A DNA stretch of 55,302 nt from Campylobacterota bacterium. Lineage in GTDB: Bacteria > Campylobacterota > Campylobacteria > Campylobacterales > Sulfurimonadaceae. A model generated the notes under the pieces. It had not been told where the DNA came from and did not search any database. It was given only the letters and a program-made list of their open reading frames with translations. The position numbers and the translations under genes were made by a program. Of the stretch, positions 20,433 to 29,741 are shown in pieces (position 1 is the first letter of the stretch; each line of letters opens with the position of its first letter). The DNA lies in NCBI GenBank assembly GCA_013607665.1, contig VCAX01000002.1:1-55302 (forward strand). Direction: 5' to 3'.

Positions 20433-21080
20433 ATGAGGATAATTATGGCAAAAACTATCGGTTATATTCGAGTCAGTACAGACCAGCAAGATCTGCAAAA
20501 TCAACAACACTCTATTTTAGATTATGCAAATAAAAACTCACTTGGTAAAGTTAAGTTTATAGAAGTGAAGATGAGCAGTCGCAAAAAAGATGAAGATAGA
20601 AAAATTGATGAACTGTTTGAGTCTTTGCAAGCTGATGATCATTTAATAGTTTCGGAATTAAGCCGTATAGGTAGAAGTGTTGTCAATGTTGTAACGATTG
20701 TTAACAGACTCATAGCAAAAGGTGTAAACCTTCATATCCTCAAAGAACAGCTTTTTATTAAACCCAATGAGCAAAACCCTTTCACAGATTTTCAGATAAA
20801 TATCTTCTCAGCTTTTGCACAATTGGAGCGTGATCTTATAAGTAAAAGAACAAAAGAAGCTCTGCAAGCCAGAAAAGCCAAAGGGATTAAACTTGGTAAG
20901 CCTAAAGGTACCATTCAAGGTAGCATCTACGATAAAGATAGAGAGAAGATAAAAGAGTTGCATGAACTAGGAGTTTCCCTAACTAATATCTCTAAAAAAC
21001 ATTTAGGCTATGGAACTATCAAGAGTCTGAGTGAATATGTAAAAAACAAACTATACAAAGAGGTGAAAAATGACAAGTAG
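20433..21080 (+). CDS. Serine recombinase (resolvase/invertase family)
   Basis: TIGYIRVSTDQQDLQNQ catalytic serine region; LIVSELSRIGRS; AQLERDLISKRTKEALQARKAKGIKLGKPKG; likely start 20445. Confidence 0.92.
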   Translation: MRIIMAKTIGYIRVSTDQQDLQNQQHSILDYANKNSLGKVKFIEVKMSSRKKDEDRKIDELFESLQADDHLIVSELSRIGRSVVNVVTIVNRLIAKGVNLHILKEQLFIKPNEQNPFTDFQINIFSAFAQLERDLISKRTKEALQARKAKGIKLGKPKGTIQGSIYDKDREKIKELHELGVSLTNISKKHLGYGTIKSLSEYVKNKLYKEVKNDK

Positions 21081-21297
21081 TGTAAAAACTGTTTTTGCTG
21101 AGGAATTTAGTATGCATTATGAGTTTTATAAAGAGTATGATGATATAGTTATACACAAAGATAACAAACAAGTTTTTAAAGCTAATTTCAAAGATGGTAT
21201 GGTGCAACTTGTGCCACTCAGCAATGATGCAGCGATTCAAAAAATAGAATTAGGATTGAGTGAGTTCGCTAAAGAGTTAAAGAGACAGGGGTTTTAA
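21070..21297 (+). CDS. Small hypothetical protein
   Basis: 75 aa, overlaps resolvase 3' end; possible internal start MHYEFYKEYDD. Confidence 0.45.
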   Translation: MTSSVKTVFAEEFSMHYEFYKEYDDIVIHKDNKQVFKANFKDGMVQLVPLSNDAAIQKIELGLSEFAKELKRQGF

Positions 21298-21326
21298 ATG
21301 AATGACAATAAATTTAGGTTTGTAGT

Positions 21327-23708
21327 ATGTCAAAAAAGAATTTAACAGAACGAGATATTTGTACAAAATATATAACTCCAGCACTAGTTGAATCTGGCTG
21401 GAATTTGCACTCTCAATTTAGAGAAGAAGTAACCTTTTTTACAAACGGTCGTATTTATGTTCATGGTAAAATGGTACGAAGAGGTGAGCAAAAAAGAGCT
21501 GACTATATTCTTTACTACAAGCCAAATATCCCTATAGCTATTATAGAAGCAAAAGATAATAAACACAGCATTGGTGATGGTATGCAACAGGGTCTAGGTT
21601 ATGCTGAAATTTTAGATATACCTTTTGTTTACAGTACAAACGGTGATGGTTTTTTGGAGCATGACCCTACATTAACTCATGGCATGCTTGAAAAAGAAAT
21701 ATCACTTAATAATTTTCCATCTCCAGACGAGCTTTGGCAAAGATATAAAAAATATAGAGGTATCGAGGAAGACGAAGCTGAAAAAGTAGCACTTTCCCCT
21801 TACTACATCGATGATCCAAAAAGAGAGCCAAGATATTATCAAAAAAATGCCATTAATAGAACTATAGAAGCTATTGCAAAAGGACAGAAAAAAATCTTGC
21901 TTGTAATGGCAACAGGTACAGGAAAAACATACACCGCATTTCAGATTATATACAGACTCTATAAATCAAAAAAAGCAAAAAGAATCCTTTTCTTAGCCGA
22001 TAGAAATATATTGGTAGATCAAACCAAGATAGGTGATTTTAAACACTTTGGTGACAAGATGACTAAAATTACAAATAGAACTATTGATAAATCTTTTGAA
22101 ATCTATCTTTCACTTTATCAGGCTATTACTGGCAACAGTGAAGAAAAGAAGATATTTAAAGAGTTTAGTCGTGACTTTTTTGATCTCATCGTCATAGATG
22201 AGGCTCACCGAGGAAGTGCAGCGGAAGATAGCCAATGGAGGGAAATATTAGAGTATTTTGATAGTGCTGTACAGATAGGTCTTACGGCAACTCCAAAAGA
22301 GACAAAATATGTGAGTAACATTTCATACTTTGGCGATCCAGTTTATACTTACTCTTTAAAACAAGGAATAGATGACGGGTTTTTAGCTCCGTACAAAGTG
22401 ATCCGTTTAGCACTTGATAGAGATGTTGAGGGGTGGAGACCTTATAATGGGCAAACAGATGATAAAGGTGAAGCTATTGAAGATAGAGAATACAATACAA
22501 AAGACTTTGATAAAAACCTTATTCTTACTCAAAGAACCAATCTTGTCGCAAAAAAAATAACTCAATATCTAAGCGAAAATGATCCATATATGAAAACCAT
22601 TGTCTTTTGTGTAGATATAGATCATGCAGAAAGGATGAGACAAGCTCTTGTAAATGCTAACCCTGCTATGGCGAAAGAGAGCAGAAAATATGTTATGCGT
22701 ATTACAGGAGACAATGAAGAAGGAAAAAAAGAGCTAGATAACTTCATAGACCCAGAATCTACTTATCCAGTCATAGCTACTACTTCAAAACTTATGACGA
22801 CTGGTGTAGATGCTCAAACTACAGGACTCATTGTACTTGATAGCAATATAGGTTCAATGACAGAGTTTAAACAGATAATCGGTAGAGGTACAAGGATAAA
22901 TGAGACTTATGGGAAATTATACTTTACTATTATGGATTTTAGAAATGTTACAAGACATTTTGCTGATTCTGATTTTGACGGTGATCCAGTTCAGATATAT
23001 GAGCCAAAAGACGATGATCCTATTACACCTCCAGAAGAAGAGATTCCAGAAGAGTTTAGTGATACTTTAAATGAGCTAAGTGAGCCTTATGGTGAAACTA
23101 CAGATGTATCTATAACAGACGGAGAAGACGGCACTTCAAAATTTACTCGCCATATAGTAAGCGGTGTAAAAGTAAAAGTATTAAACAAGCGTGTGCAGTA
23201 CATCGGAGCGGATGGGAAGCTTATCACGGAGTCACTCGTGGACTATAGCCGTAAAAATATCAAAAACAGATATGCAAGTTTGGATGAGTTTTTACAAGAG
23301 TGGAGTATGGCAGAGCAAAAAGAAGCTATCATTAAAGCTCTAAGCGATCAAGGTGTGTTTTTTGATGAACTTGAGAGTGAAGTAGGCAAAGAGGGTCTCG
23401 ATCCATTTGATCTTATATGTCATATAGCATTTGATAGACCAGCTCTTACTCGAGCCGAACGAGCAGGAAAATTAAAGCAAAATAGCTATTTTAATAAATA
23501 CTCAGATAAAGCAAAAGCAGTTATAAATGCTCTTTTAGATAAATATACAGAATCAGGAATAGAGAGTATCGAAGATATTGCAGTGCTAAAAGTACCACCA
23601 TTTAATGAGTATGGTACGATGACAGAACTTACGAAACTTTTTGGTGGTGGAAGAGCTGGCTATCAGTCTCTTATCAAAGAGATAGAGCAACATTTATATG
23701 CATCTTGA
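21327..23708 (+). CDS. hsdR: Type I restriction endonuclease subunit HsdR (EcoEI-like)
   Basis: PD-(D/E)xK-like region RADYILYYKPNIPIAIIEAKDNK; Walker A MATGTGKTYTAF; DEAH box IDEAHRGSA. Confidence 0.93.
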   Translation: MSKKNLTERDICTKYITPALVESGWNLHSQFREEVTFFTNGRIYVHGKMVRRGEQKRADYILYYKPNIPIAIIEAKDNKHSIGDGMQQGLGYAEILDIPFVYSTNGDGFLEHDPTLTHGMLEKEISLNNFPSPDELWQRYKKYRGIEEDEAEKVALSPYYIDDPKREPRYYQKNAINRTIEAIAKGQKKILLVMATGTGKTYTAFQIIYRLYKSKKAKRILFLADRNILVDQTKIGDFKHFGDKMTKITNRTIDKSFEIYLSLYQAITGNSEEKKIFKEFSRDFFDLIVIDEAHRGSAAEDSQWREILEYFDSAVQIGLTATPKETKYVSNISYFGDPVYTYSLKQGIDDGFLAPYKVIRLALDRDVEGWRPYNGQTDDKGEAIEDREYNTKDFDKNLILTQRTNLVAKKITQYLSENDPYMKTIVFCVDIDHAERMRQALVNANPAMAKESRKYVMRITGDNEEGKKELDNFIDPESTYPVIATTSKLMTTGVDAQTTGLIVLDSNIGSMTEFKQIIGRGTRINETYGKLYFTIMDFRNVTRHFADSDFDGDPVQIYEPKDDDPITPPEEEIPEEFSDTLNELSEPYGETTDVSITDGEDGTSKFTRHIVSGVKVKVLNKRVQYIGADGKLITESLVDYSRKNIKNRYASLDEFLQEWSMAEQKEAIIKALSDQGVFFDELESEVGKEGLDPFDLICHIAFDRPALTRAERAGKLKQNSYFNKYSDKAKAVINALLDKYTESGIESIEDIAVLKVPPFNEYGTMTELTKLFGGGRAGYQSLIKEIEQHLYAS

Positions 23709-23745
23709 TTTGGAAAAGTATGCTTAATAAGATAAGGAATATGAG

Positions 23746-25833
23746 ATGTTAACAAGAGAAAAAGCACAACAGTATTTAAAAGACTCTCTTCAAAATGAAA
23801 AGGCTGATTTTAGAGAAGATCAGTATGAAGCTATTGATACGGTTGTAAACCAGAGAAAAAAAGTTCTTGTTGTTCAAAAGACTGGCTGGGGTAAGAGTAG
23901 TGTGTATTTTATTTCTACCAAGTTTTTAAGAGAGCAAGGAAGTGGACTTACAATTATTATCTCTCCTTTGTTAGCATTGATGAGAAACCAAATAGATTCA
24001 GCTAAAAAACTTGGACTGAATGTTGTAACAATTAATTCATCCAACACGAATGATTGGGCTTTTGCAAAAGCTCAAATTTTACAAAATAAAGTTGATGCAT
24101 TACTTGTTTCTCCAGAAAGATTGGCAAATGAAAACTTTATGCAAGAGATATTGGAACCAATTTCTGGAAGTATTGGACTATTTGTAATCGATGAAGCACA
24201 CTGTATTAGTGATTGGGGTCATGATTTTCGACCTGATTATAAAAGAATTACAAATATATTAAAACAAATGCCTGCAAACACACCTATTTTAGCAACGACT
24301 GCAACAGCTAATGATAGAGTGATTACTGATATTGAAAATCAAATAAGTGGACTTATAACCATTAGAGGAAGTCTTAAAAGAGAAAGTCTTTCTTTGAATA
24401 ATCTTAGACTTCCTGAGCAATCTCATAGACTTGCTTGGCTTCTTGAACATTTACCCTCATTTAAAGGTTCGGGAATTGTATATGTTTTAACACAAAGAGA
24501 TGCAAAAGTAGTTGCACAGTGGCTTAGTCAAAATGGTATTACAGCAAGTGCTTATTTTAGTGGTGTTGAGCATGATGATTTTGAAAATAGTGATGAGTAT
24601 AGAATTTTTTTAGAGAATCAACTTATCAATAATGAGATAAAAGTTTTGGTTGCTACATCAGCTCTTGGAATGGGATTTGATAAGAGTGATTTAGGTTTTG
24701 TAATTCATTATCAAGCTCCAGGATCAATTATAAGTTATTATCAACAAGTTGGTCGTGCAGGTCGTGGTATAGATGAAGCCTATGGTATTTTACTCAGTGG
24801 ACATGAAGATGATGATATTCATGATTTTTTTAGAGGCTCATCTTTTCCAAAAGAAGAAAATATCACTTTAGTATTAGAGCATTTGGATAATAGTGATGGG
24901 TTGTCTATAGTGGAGTTACAAAAAGAGCTTAACTTAACTCAAGGAGAAGTTGAAAAGACATTAAAGTATCTTAATGTAGAAACTCCTTCTCCTGTAACCA
25001 GGATAGGCTCAAAATGGTATAGAACACCAACTAAATATGTTCATGATAGAGAAAAAATCGAAGCTATTTTAGCTATCAGGCAATCTGAATGGGATGAGAT
25101 GCAAAGTTATTTAGATACTGATGAATGTTTAATGTTATTTTTGCAAAATGCCTTAAATGATCTAAATCCTCAGATATGTGGAAAATGTGCTAATTGCTTA
25201 ACCCCATTAAGTGGTACATTCTCCCACGAAAATGGTTTGAAAGCCGCCGACTTCTTGAAAAAAAGCGACATAGTTTTTAGTCCTAAAAAGCAAGTAAAAC
25301 TGGATGCTCTAAGTAAATATGGCATTAGAGGTAATATCAGATCAGAATTAAGAGCAGAAGAGGGAAGAATTTTATCTAGATGGGAAGATGCTGGATGGGG
25401 AAGAGTTGTTGCAAAAGATAAACATCAAGGTAAATTTTCAGATCAGCTTGTAGATGCATTTGTAAAGATGATTAAAAAATGGAATCCTTCTCCTGTACCA
25501 CAGTGGGTTACATGTATTCCATCTCTAAATCATCCAACTTTAGTCCCAAATTTTGCACAAAAAGTAGCAAAAAAACTAAATTTACCCTTTATTGCAGCTG
25601 TGAAAAAGATAAAACAAAATCAAGCTCAAAAAATGATGAACAATGCTTATCATCAAGCCAAAAATCTTGATGGAGTCTTTGAAGTGGAAGATAATATACC
25701 TGATAAGGCTGTTCTATTGATAGATGATATCATTGATTCTGGTTGGACAGTCACGGTTGCCTCGGCTCTTTTAAAGCAAAAGGGAAGTGGTGAAGTATTT
25801 CCTGCTTCACTCGCCACAACTGGAAAAATGTAA
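23746..25833 (+). CDS. RecQ-like helicase fused to C-terminal phosphoribosyltransferase domain
   Basis: Walker A-like QKTGWGKSSVYF, DEAH in FVIDEAHCISDWGHDFRPDYKRI, GRAGRG; Cys cluster CGKCANC; C-term AVLLIDDIIDSGWTVTVASALLKQKG PRPP-binding motif. Confidence 0.88.
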   Translation: MLTREKAQQYLKDSLQNEKADFREDQYEAIDTVVNQRKKVLVVQKTGWGKSSVYFISTKFLREQGSGLTIIISPLLALMRNQIDSAKKLGLNVVTINSSNTNDWAFAKAQILQNKVDALLVSPERLANENFMQEILEPISGSIGLFVIDEAHCISDWGHDFRPDYKRITNILKQMPANTPILATTATANDRVITDIENQISGLITIRGSLKRESLSLNNLRLPEQSHRLAWLLEHLPSFKGSGIVYVLTQRDAKVVAQWLSQNGITASAYFSGVEHDDFENSDEYRIFLENQLINNEIKVLVATSALGMGFDKSDLGFVIHYQAPGSIISYYQQVGRAGRGIDEAYGILLSGHEDDDIHDFFRGSSFPKEENITLVLEHLDNSDGLSIVELQKELNLTQGEVEKTLKYLNVETPSPVTRIGSKWYRTPTKYVHDREKIEAILAIRQSEWDEMQSYLDTDECLMLFLQNALNDLNPQICGKCANCLTPLSGTFSHENGLKAADFLKKSDIVFSPKKQVKLDALSKYGIRGNIRSELRAEEGRILSRWEDAGWGRVVAKDKHQGKFSDQLVDAFVKMIKKWNPSPVPQWVTCIPSLNHPTLVPNFAQKVAKKLNLPFIAAVKKIKQNQAQKMMNNAYHQAKNLDGVFEVEDNIPDKAVLLIDDIIDSGWTVTVASALLKQKGSGEVFPASLATTGKM

Positions 25834-26969
25834 TGAATGATCTAAGTTTAAATGCACAAGCAATTATTTTATTAACAGCTTATTTTAACAAGGGGGATAA
25901 ACCTCTCACAATAATGGAGTACTCAAAATTTGCGTCATGGCTTCTTCAAAACAATATGAAACCATCAGATCTTTTAGAATTAAATACTCGGGAAATTTTA
26001 GAAAATTGGGATGATACAAAAATTACACAAGATCGAATACTGTCTCTATTAGCAAGAGGAAACGCAATGGCAATTTCTCTTCAAAAATGGCAAAACTGTG
26101 GAATTTGGATCATTACAAGAGCAGATTCAGAGTATCCAGTAAGATTAAAAAAGAGATTAGGACAAAAGGCTCCGCCAATATTATATGGTGCAGGTAATAA
26201 AAAAATACTCAATACCAAAGGTGTCGCTATTATTGGTTCAAGAGATGCATCCTCGGATGATTTAGACTTTACATTTAAATTAGGAGAAAAACTTGCACAA
26301 TCAGGCTATAGTGTTGTTTCAGGTGCTGCAAGAGGAATTGACGAATCCTCAATGCTTGGATCAATAAATGCTGATGGAACAACTATTGGTGTAGTCGCTG
26401 ATGCCTTGATGCAAAAAGTGCTATCTAAAAAATATAGAGATGCAATACGAAATAATAATTTGGTATTAATTAGCCCATATTATCCAGATGCAAGATTTAG
26501 TGCTGGTAATGCAATGGGCAGAAATAAATATATTTATGTTTTGGCAGAATCTTCGATTGTGATTCATTCAGGACTCAAGGGTGGTACATGGGAAGGTGCA
26601 AAAGAGAACTTAAAAAATGGTTGGGTAAGCCTTTTTGTAAAGCAAAGTGAGGATACCAATACAGGAAATCAGAAGCTTCTTGAAATGGGTGGTTTAGAGT
26701 TAAAAGATTTAAATTCTTTGGATTATTTATTTACTCTAAATCAAGATATTAAAACAGCTACAGTTGCTAAAAAAGAGACATTGGATAAAAGAATTTTAGA
26801 CTTAATATCTTTAGAAAAATTAACAGTTAAAGAGATTGCAGAAAATCTTAAAGAAACTCAAAATATAATTAAAAAAACTATAGATGAACTCTTAAAATCT
26901 GGAGATGTTGAAAAACATCCAAATAGACCTTTACGCTTTAGTAAAGCTATAAAATTACCTGGACTATAA
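25833..26969 (+). CDS. DprA-like (Rossmann) protein
   Basis: GVAIIGSRDASSDDLDFTFKLGEKLAQSGYSVVSGAARGIDESSMLGSINADGTTIGVVADAL; C-term helical HTH-like tail; TAATG coupling to the upstream helicase. Confidence 0.87.
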   Translation: MNDLSLNAQAIILLTAYFNKGDKPLTIMEYSKFASWLLQNNMKPSDLLELNTREILENWDDTKITQDRILSLLARGNAMAISLQKWQNCGIWIITRADSEYPVRLKKRLGQKAPPILYGAGNKKILNTKGVAIIGSRDASSDDLDFTFKLGEKLAQSGYSVVSGAARGIDESSMLGSINADGTTIGVVADALMQKVLSKKYRDAIRNNNLVLISPYYPDARFSAGNAMGRNKYIYVLAESSIVIHSGLKGGTWEGAKENLKNGWVSLFVKQSEDTNTGNQKLLEMGGLELKDLNSLDYLFTLNQDIKTATVAKKETLDKRILDLISLEKLTVKEIAENLKETQNIIKKTIDELLKSGDVEKHPNRPLRFSKAIKLPGL

Positions 26970-26995
26970 AACAAATTAAAAGGAACAAATAAATT

Positions 26996-28426
26996 ATGGC
27001 AGATATTTCAAATATCGTAAAATCAATTCAAAACATTATGAGAACAGATACGGGTGTTGATGGAGATGCTCAAAGAATATCCCAACTGGTGTGGATGCTT
27101 TTTTTAAAAGTATTTGATGCAAAAGAGGAAGAGTTTGAACTAGAAGATGAAAATTATAAGTCTCCGATCCCCGAAAAACTTAGATGGAGAAGTTGGGCTA
27201 CTGATGATGAGGGGCTTACAGGTGAAGAGCTTATGCTTTTTATCAATAATGATCTTTTTCCTACACTAAAAGAGCTTGATATCACCACATCAAATGCTTA
27301 TGCTCCACTTGTTAAGGGTATGTTTGAAGATGCCTATAATTATATGAAGTCTGGAACACTTTTAAGACAAGTAGTAAATAAACTTGAAGAGATACATTTT
27401 GATAACCTATCAGATAGACATCTTTTTAACGATATGTATGAACAGATACTAAAAGATCTTCAAAGTGCAGGAAATGCAGGAGAGTACTACACACCTAGAG
27501 CTGTGACAGAGTTTATAGTGCAAATGGTCGACCCAAAACTTGGTGAGAAAGTGTTTGACCCAGCATGTGGAACAGGAGGCTTTCTTATTAGCTCCATAAA
27601 CCATATCATGAAAAGCGATGTAAAAACAGCAGAAGATAAAAAAACATTGGAGCAGACGATTCAAGGGATAGAGAAAAAACAGCTCCCTTACATGCTATGT
27701 TTAACAAACCTTATACTTCACGATATAGAAACGCCAAATATCAGACACGATAACTCACTTTCATACCCCCTAAAAGACATCACTCCAAATGAGAGAGTAG
27801 ATTGTATCGTAGCAAATCCACCTTTTGGAGGAACAGAAGAGCAAGGTATAGAAAACAACTTCCCAGCAAGCTACCGTACAAGGGAGACGGCAGACCTCTT
27901 TTTACTCTTATTTATCCAGATGCTAAAACCAAGAGGAAGAGCTGGAATAGTGCTTCCAGATGGTACACTTTTTGGTGATGGTGTAACAGCAAGGATAAAA
28001 GAGAAACTATTTGCTGAATGTAACCTCCACACCATAGTAAGACTGCCAAACGGGATATTTGCTCCCTATACTGACATAAACACAAACCTACTTTTCTTTA
28101 CAAAAGGTGAGCCAACGAAAGAGATATGGTACTATGAGCAGCCACTCCCACAAGGGTACAAAAAATACACAAAAACGAAACCTGTAAAATTACAAGACTT
28201 TGATGAATTGAAAAAATGGTGGAATAAAAGAAGCGAAAATGAACAGGCTTGGAAAGTAAGCATCGATACTATAAAAGCGAATAACTTCAACCTTGATGTT
28301 AAAAATCCGCATAAAGATGAAGTAGAGGAGGAACTAACTACAAGTGAAATTATAGAGAAAATAGAAACTTCGATGAGCAAAAGTGCGGAGTTGTTAGAAC
28401 AAGTTAAAAAAGAGGTTCTAAATTAA
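26996..28426 (+). CDS. hsdM: Type I DNA methyltransferase subunit HsdM
   Basis: FDPACGTGGFLISSINHI SAM motif; NPPF (VDCIVANPPFGG) adenine MTase motif. Confidence 0.94.
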   Translation: MADISNIVKSIQNIMRTDTGVDGDAQRISQLVWMLFLKVFDAKEEEFELEDENYKSPIPEKLRWRSWATDDEGLTGEELMLFINNDLFPTLKELDITTSNAYAPLVKGMFEDAYNYMKSGTLLRQVVNKLEEIHFDNLSDRHLFNDMYEQILKDLQSAGNAGEYYTPRAVTEFIVQMVDPKLGEKVFDPACGTGGFLISSINHIMKSDVKTAEDKKTLEQTIQGIEKKQLPYMLCLTNLILHDIETPNIRHDNSLSYPLKDITPNERVDCIVANPPFGGTEEQGIENNFPASYRTRETADLFLLLFIQMLKPRGRAGIVLPDGTLFGDGVTARIKEKLFAECNLHTIVRLPNGIFAPYTDINTNLLFFTKGEPTKEIWYYEQPLPQGYKKYTKTKPVKLQDFDELKKWWNKRSENEQAWKVSIDTIKANNFNLDVKNPHKDEVEEELTTSEIIEKIETSMSKSAELLEQVKKEVLN

Positions 28427-29727
28427 TGAGTTTGAATATACAAGCAATAAGCTCATTTTTAACAGAGCGAAAAGAACGCCTTAAACCAGAAGAAGCCAAT
28501 AAGCTCAACTTAAAACGAATTGGAAAAATAGACTTTAGTGGACAAATTCACTTAGTAGAAAATAAACCTACAAAAACAAATATGATAATTGTCAAAAAAA
28601 GGGATTTAGTAATCTCTGGTATAAATGTAGCCAAGGGAGCATTGGCGGTTTATGAAGATGATGAAGATGTGATTGCAACTATTCATTATTCTGCTTATAG
28701 TTTTAATAAAGAAAAAATAGATATAAATTTTTTAAAATGGTTTTTAAAAAGTCCAGCTTTTATAGATGCTCTTGAAGCACAAACAGGTGGAGGAATAAAA
28801 ACTGAGATTAAAGCTAAAAAGTTTTTATCTTTAAAGATATATGTTCCTACATTAGCTGAGCAAAAAAATATTGAACTGCACCTTAATAAAATTGAAGAAA
28901 AGTATAATCAACTATCAGAAGAACTTAAAACTCAATCAGATTTAATATTAAAACTTAAAAGTTCAATTTTAAGTGATGCAGTAAGTGGGAAACTAGTTCC
29001 ACAAGATCCAAATAATGAAAGTGCAGAAGTCTTGCTACAGAAGATAAAAGCCGAAAAAGAGAAGCGCATAAAAGAAGGAAAAATAAAAAAACAAAAACCT
29101 CTACCACCAATTAGTGAAGATGAAGTACCTTATGAACTCCCAGATGGCTGGGTGTGGTGTAGATTAAGAGATGTTTGTAAACATATTACGGACGGAGAAC
29201 ATCAAACACCACCTAGAATAAGTTTTGGTAAAAAACTATTATCAGCCAAAAATGTTCGTGATGGCTTTTTAGATTATGATAATTGTGATTACATTTCTGA
29301 GGAACATTATGAAAAAGCTAGAAATAGATGTTTACCTGAAATAGGTGATTTACTTATTGTATCTGTTGGTGGTACTATCGGTAGAGCAAGCTTAGTCACA
29401 AAAAACAGTGACTTTGCTTTAGTTAGAAGTGTTGCATTAATTAAGCCATTACTAATTTCTTCTGAATACTTGAGAGTTGTTTTAAATTCAAAACTTTTGC
29501 AAGATATGATAAATTTAACTAAAAGAGGTGGAGCACAGCCTTGTTTATATTTAACATCTATAAATCAGTTTTTATTCCCTTTAGCATCTCTTGAAGAACA
29601 AAAACGAATAGTTAAAAAAGTAGAAAAGCTAATGGCTAGATGTGATGCATTGGAAATTGAAGTAAAAAAAAGTAAAATAGAGACAGAAAAACTAATGCAG
29701 CGTGTACTTAAAGAAGCGTTTAAATAA
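28426..29727 (+). CDS. hsdS: Type I specificity subunit HsdS
   Basis: Two TRD-like halves; SAEVLLQKIKAEKEKRIKEGKIKKQKPLPPI conserved spacer; LPDGWVWCRLRDVCKHITDGEHQTPP; TAATG overlap with hsdM. Confidence 0.92.
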   Translation: MSLNIQAISSFLTERKERLKPEEANKLNLKRIGKIDFSGQIHLVENKPTKTNMIIVKKRDLVISGINVAKGALAVYEDDEDVIATIHYSAYSFNKEKIDINFLKWFLKSPAFIDALEAQTGGGIKTEIKAKKFLSLKIYVPTLAEQKNIELHLNKIEEKYNQLSEELKTQSDLILKLKSSILSDAVSGKLVPQDPNNESAEVLLQKIKAEKEKRIKEGKIKKQKPLPPISEDEVPYELPDGWVWCRLRDVCKHITDGEHQTPPRISFGKKLLSAKNVRDGFLDYDNCDYISEEHYEKARNRCLPEIGDLLIVSVGGTIGRASLVTKNSDFALVRSVALIKPLLISSEYLRVVLNSKLLQDMINLTKRGGAQPCLYLTSINQFLFPLASLEEQKRIVKKVEKLMARCDALEIEVKKSKIETEKLMQRVLKEAFK

Positions 29728-29741
29728 AGAGGAGTTAAAGC

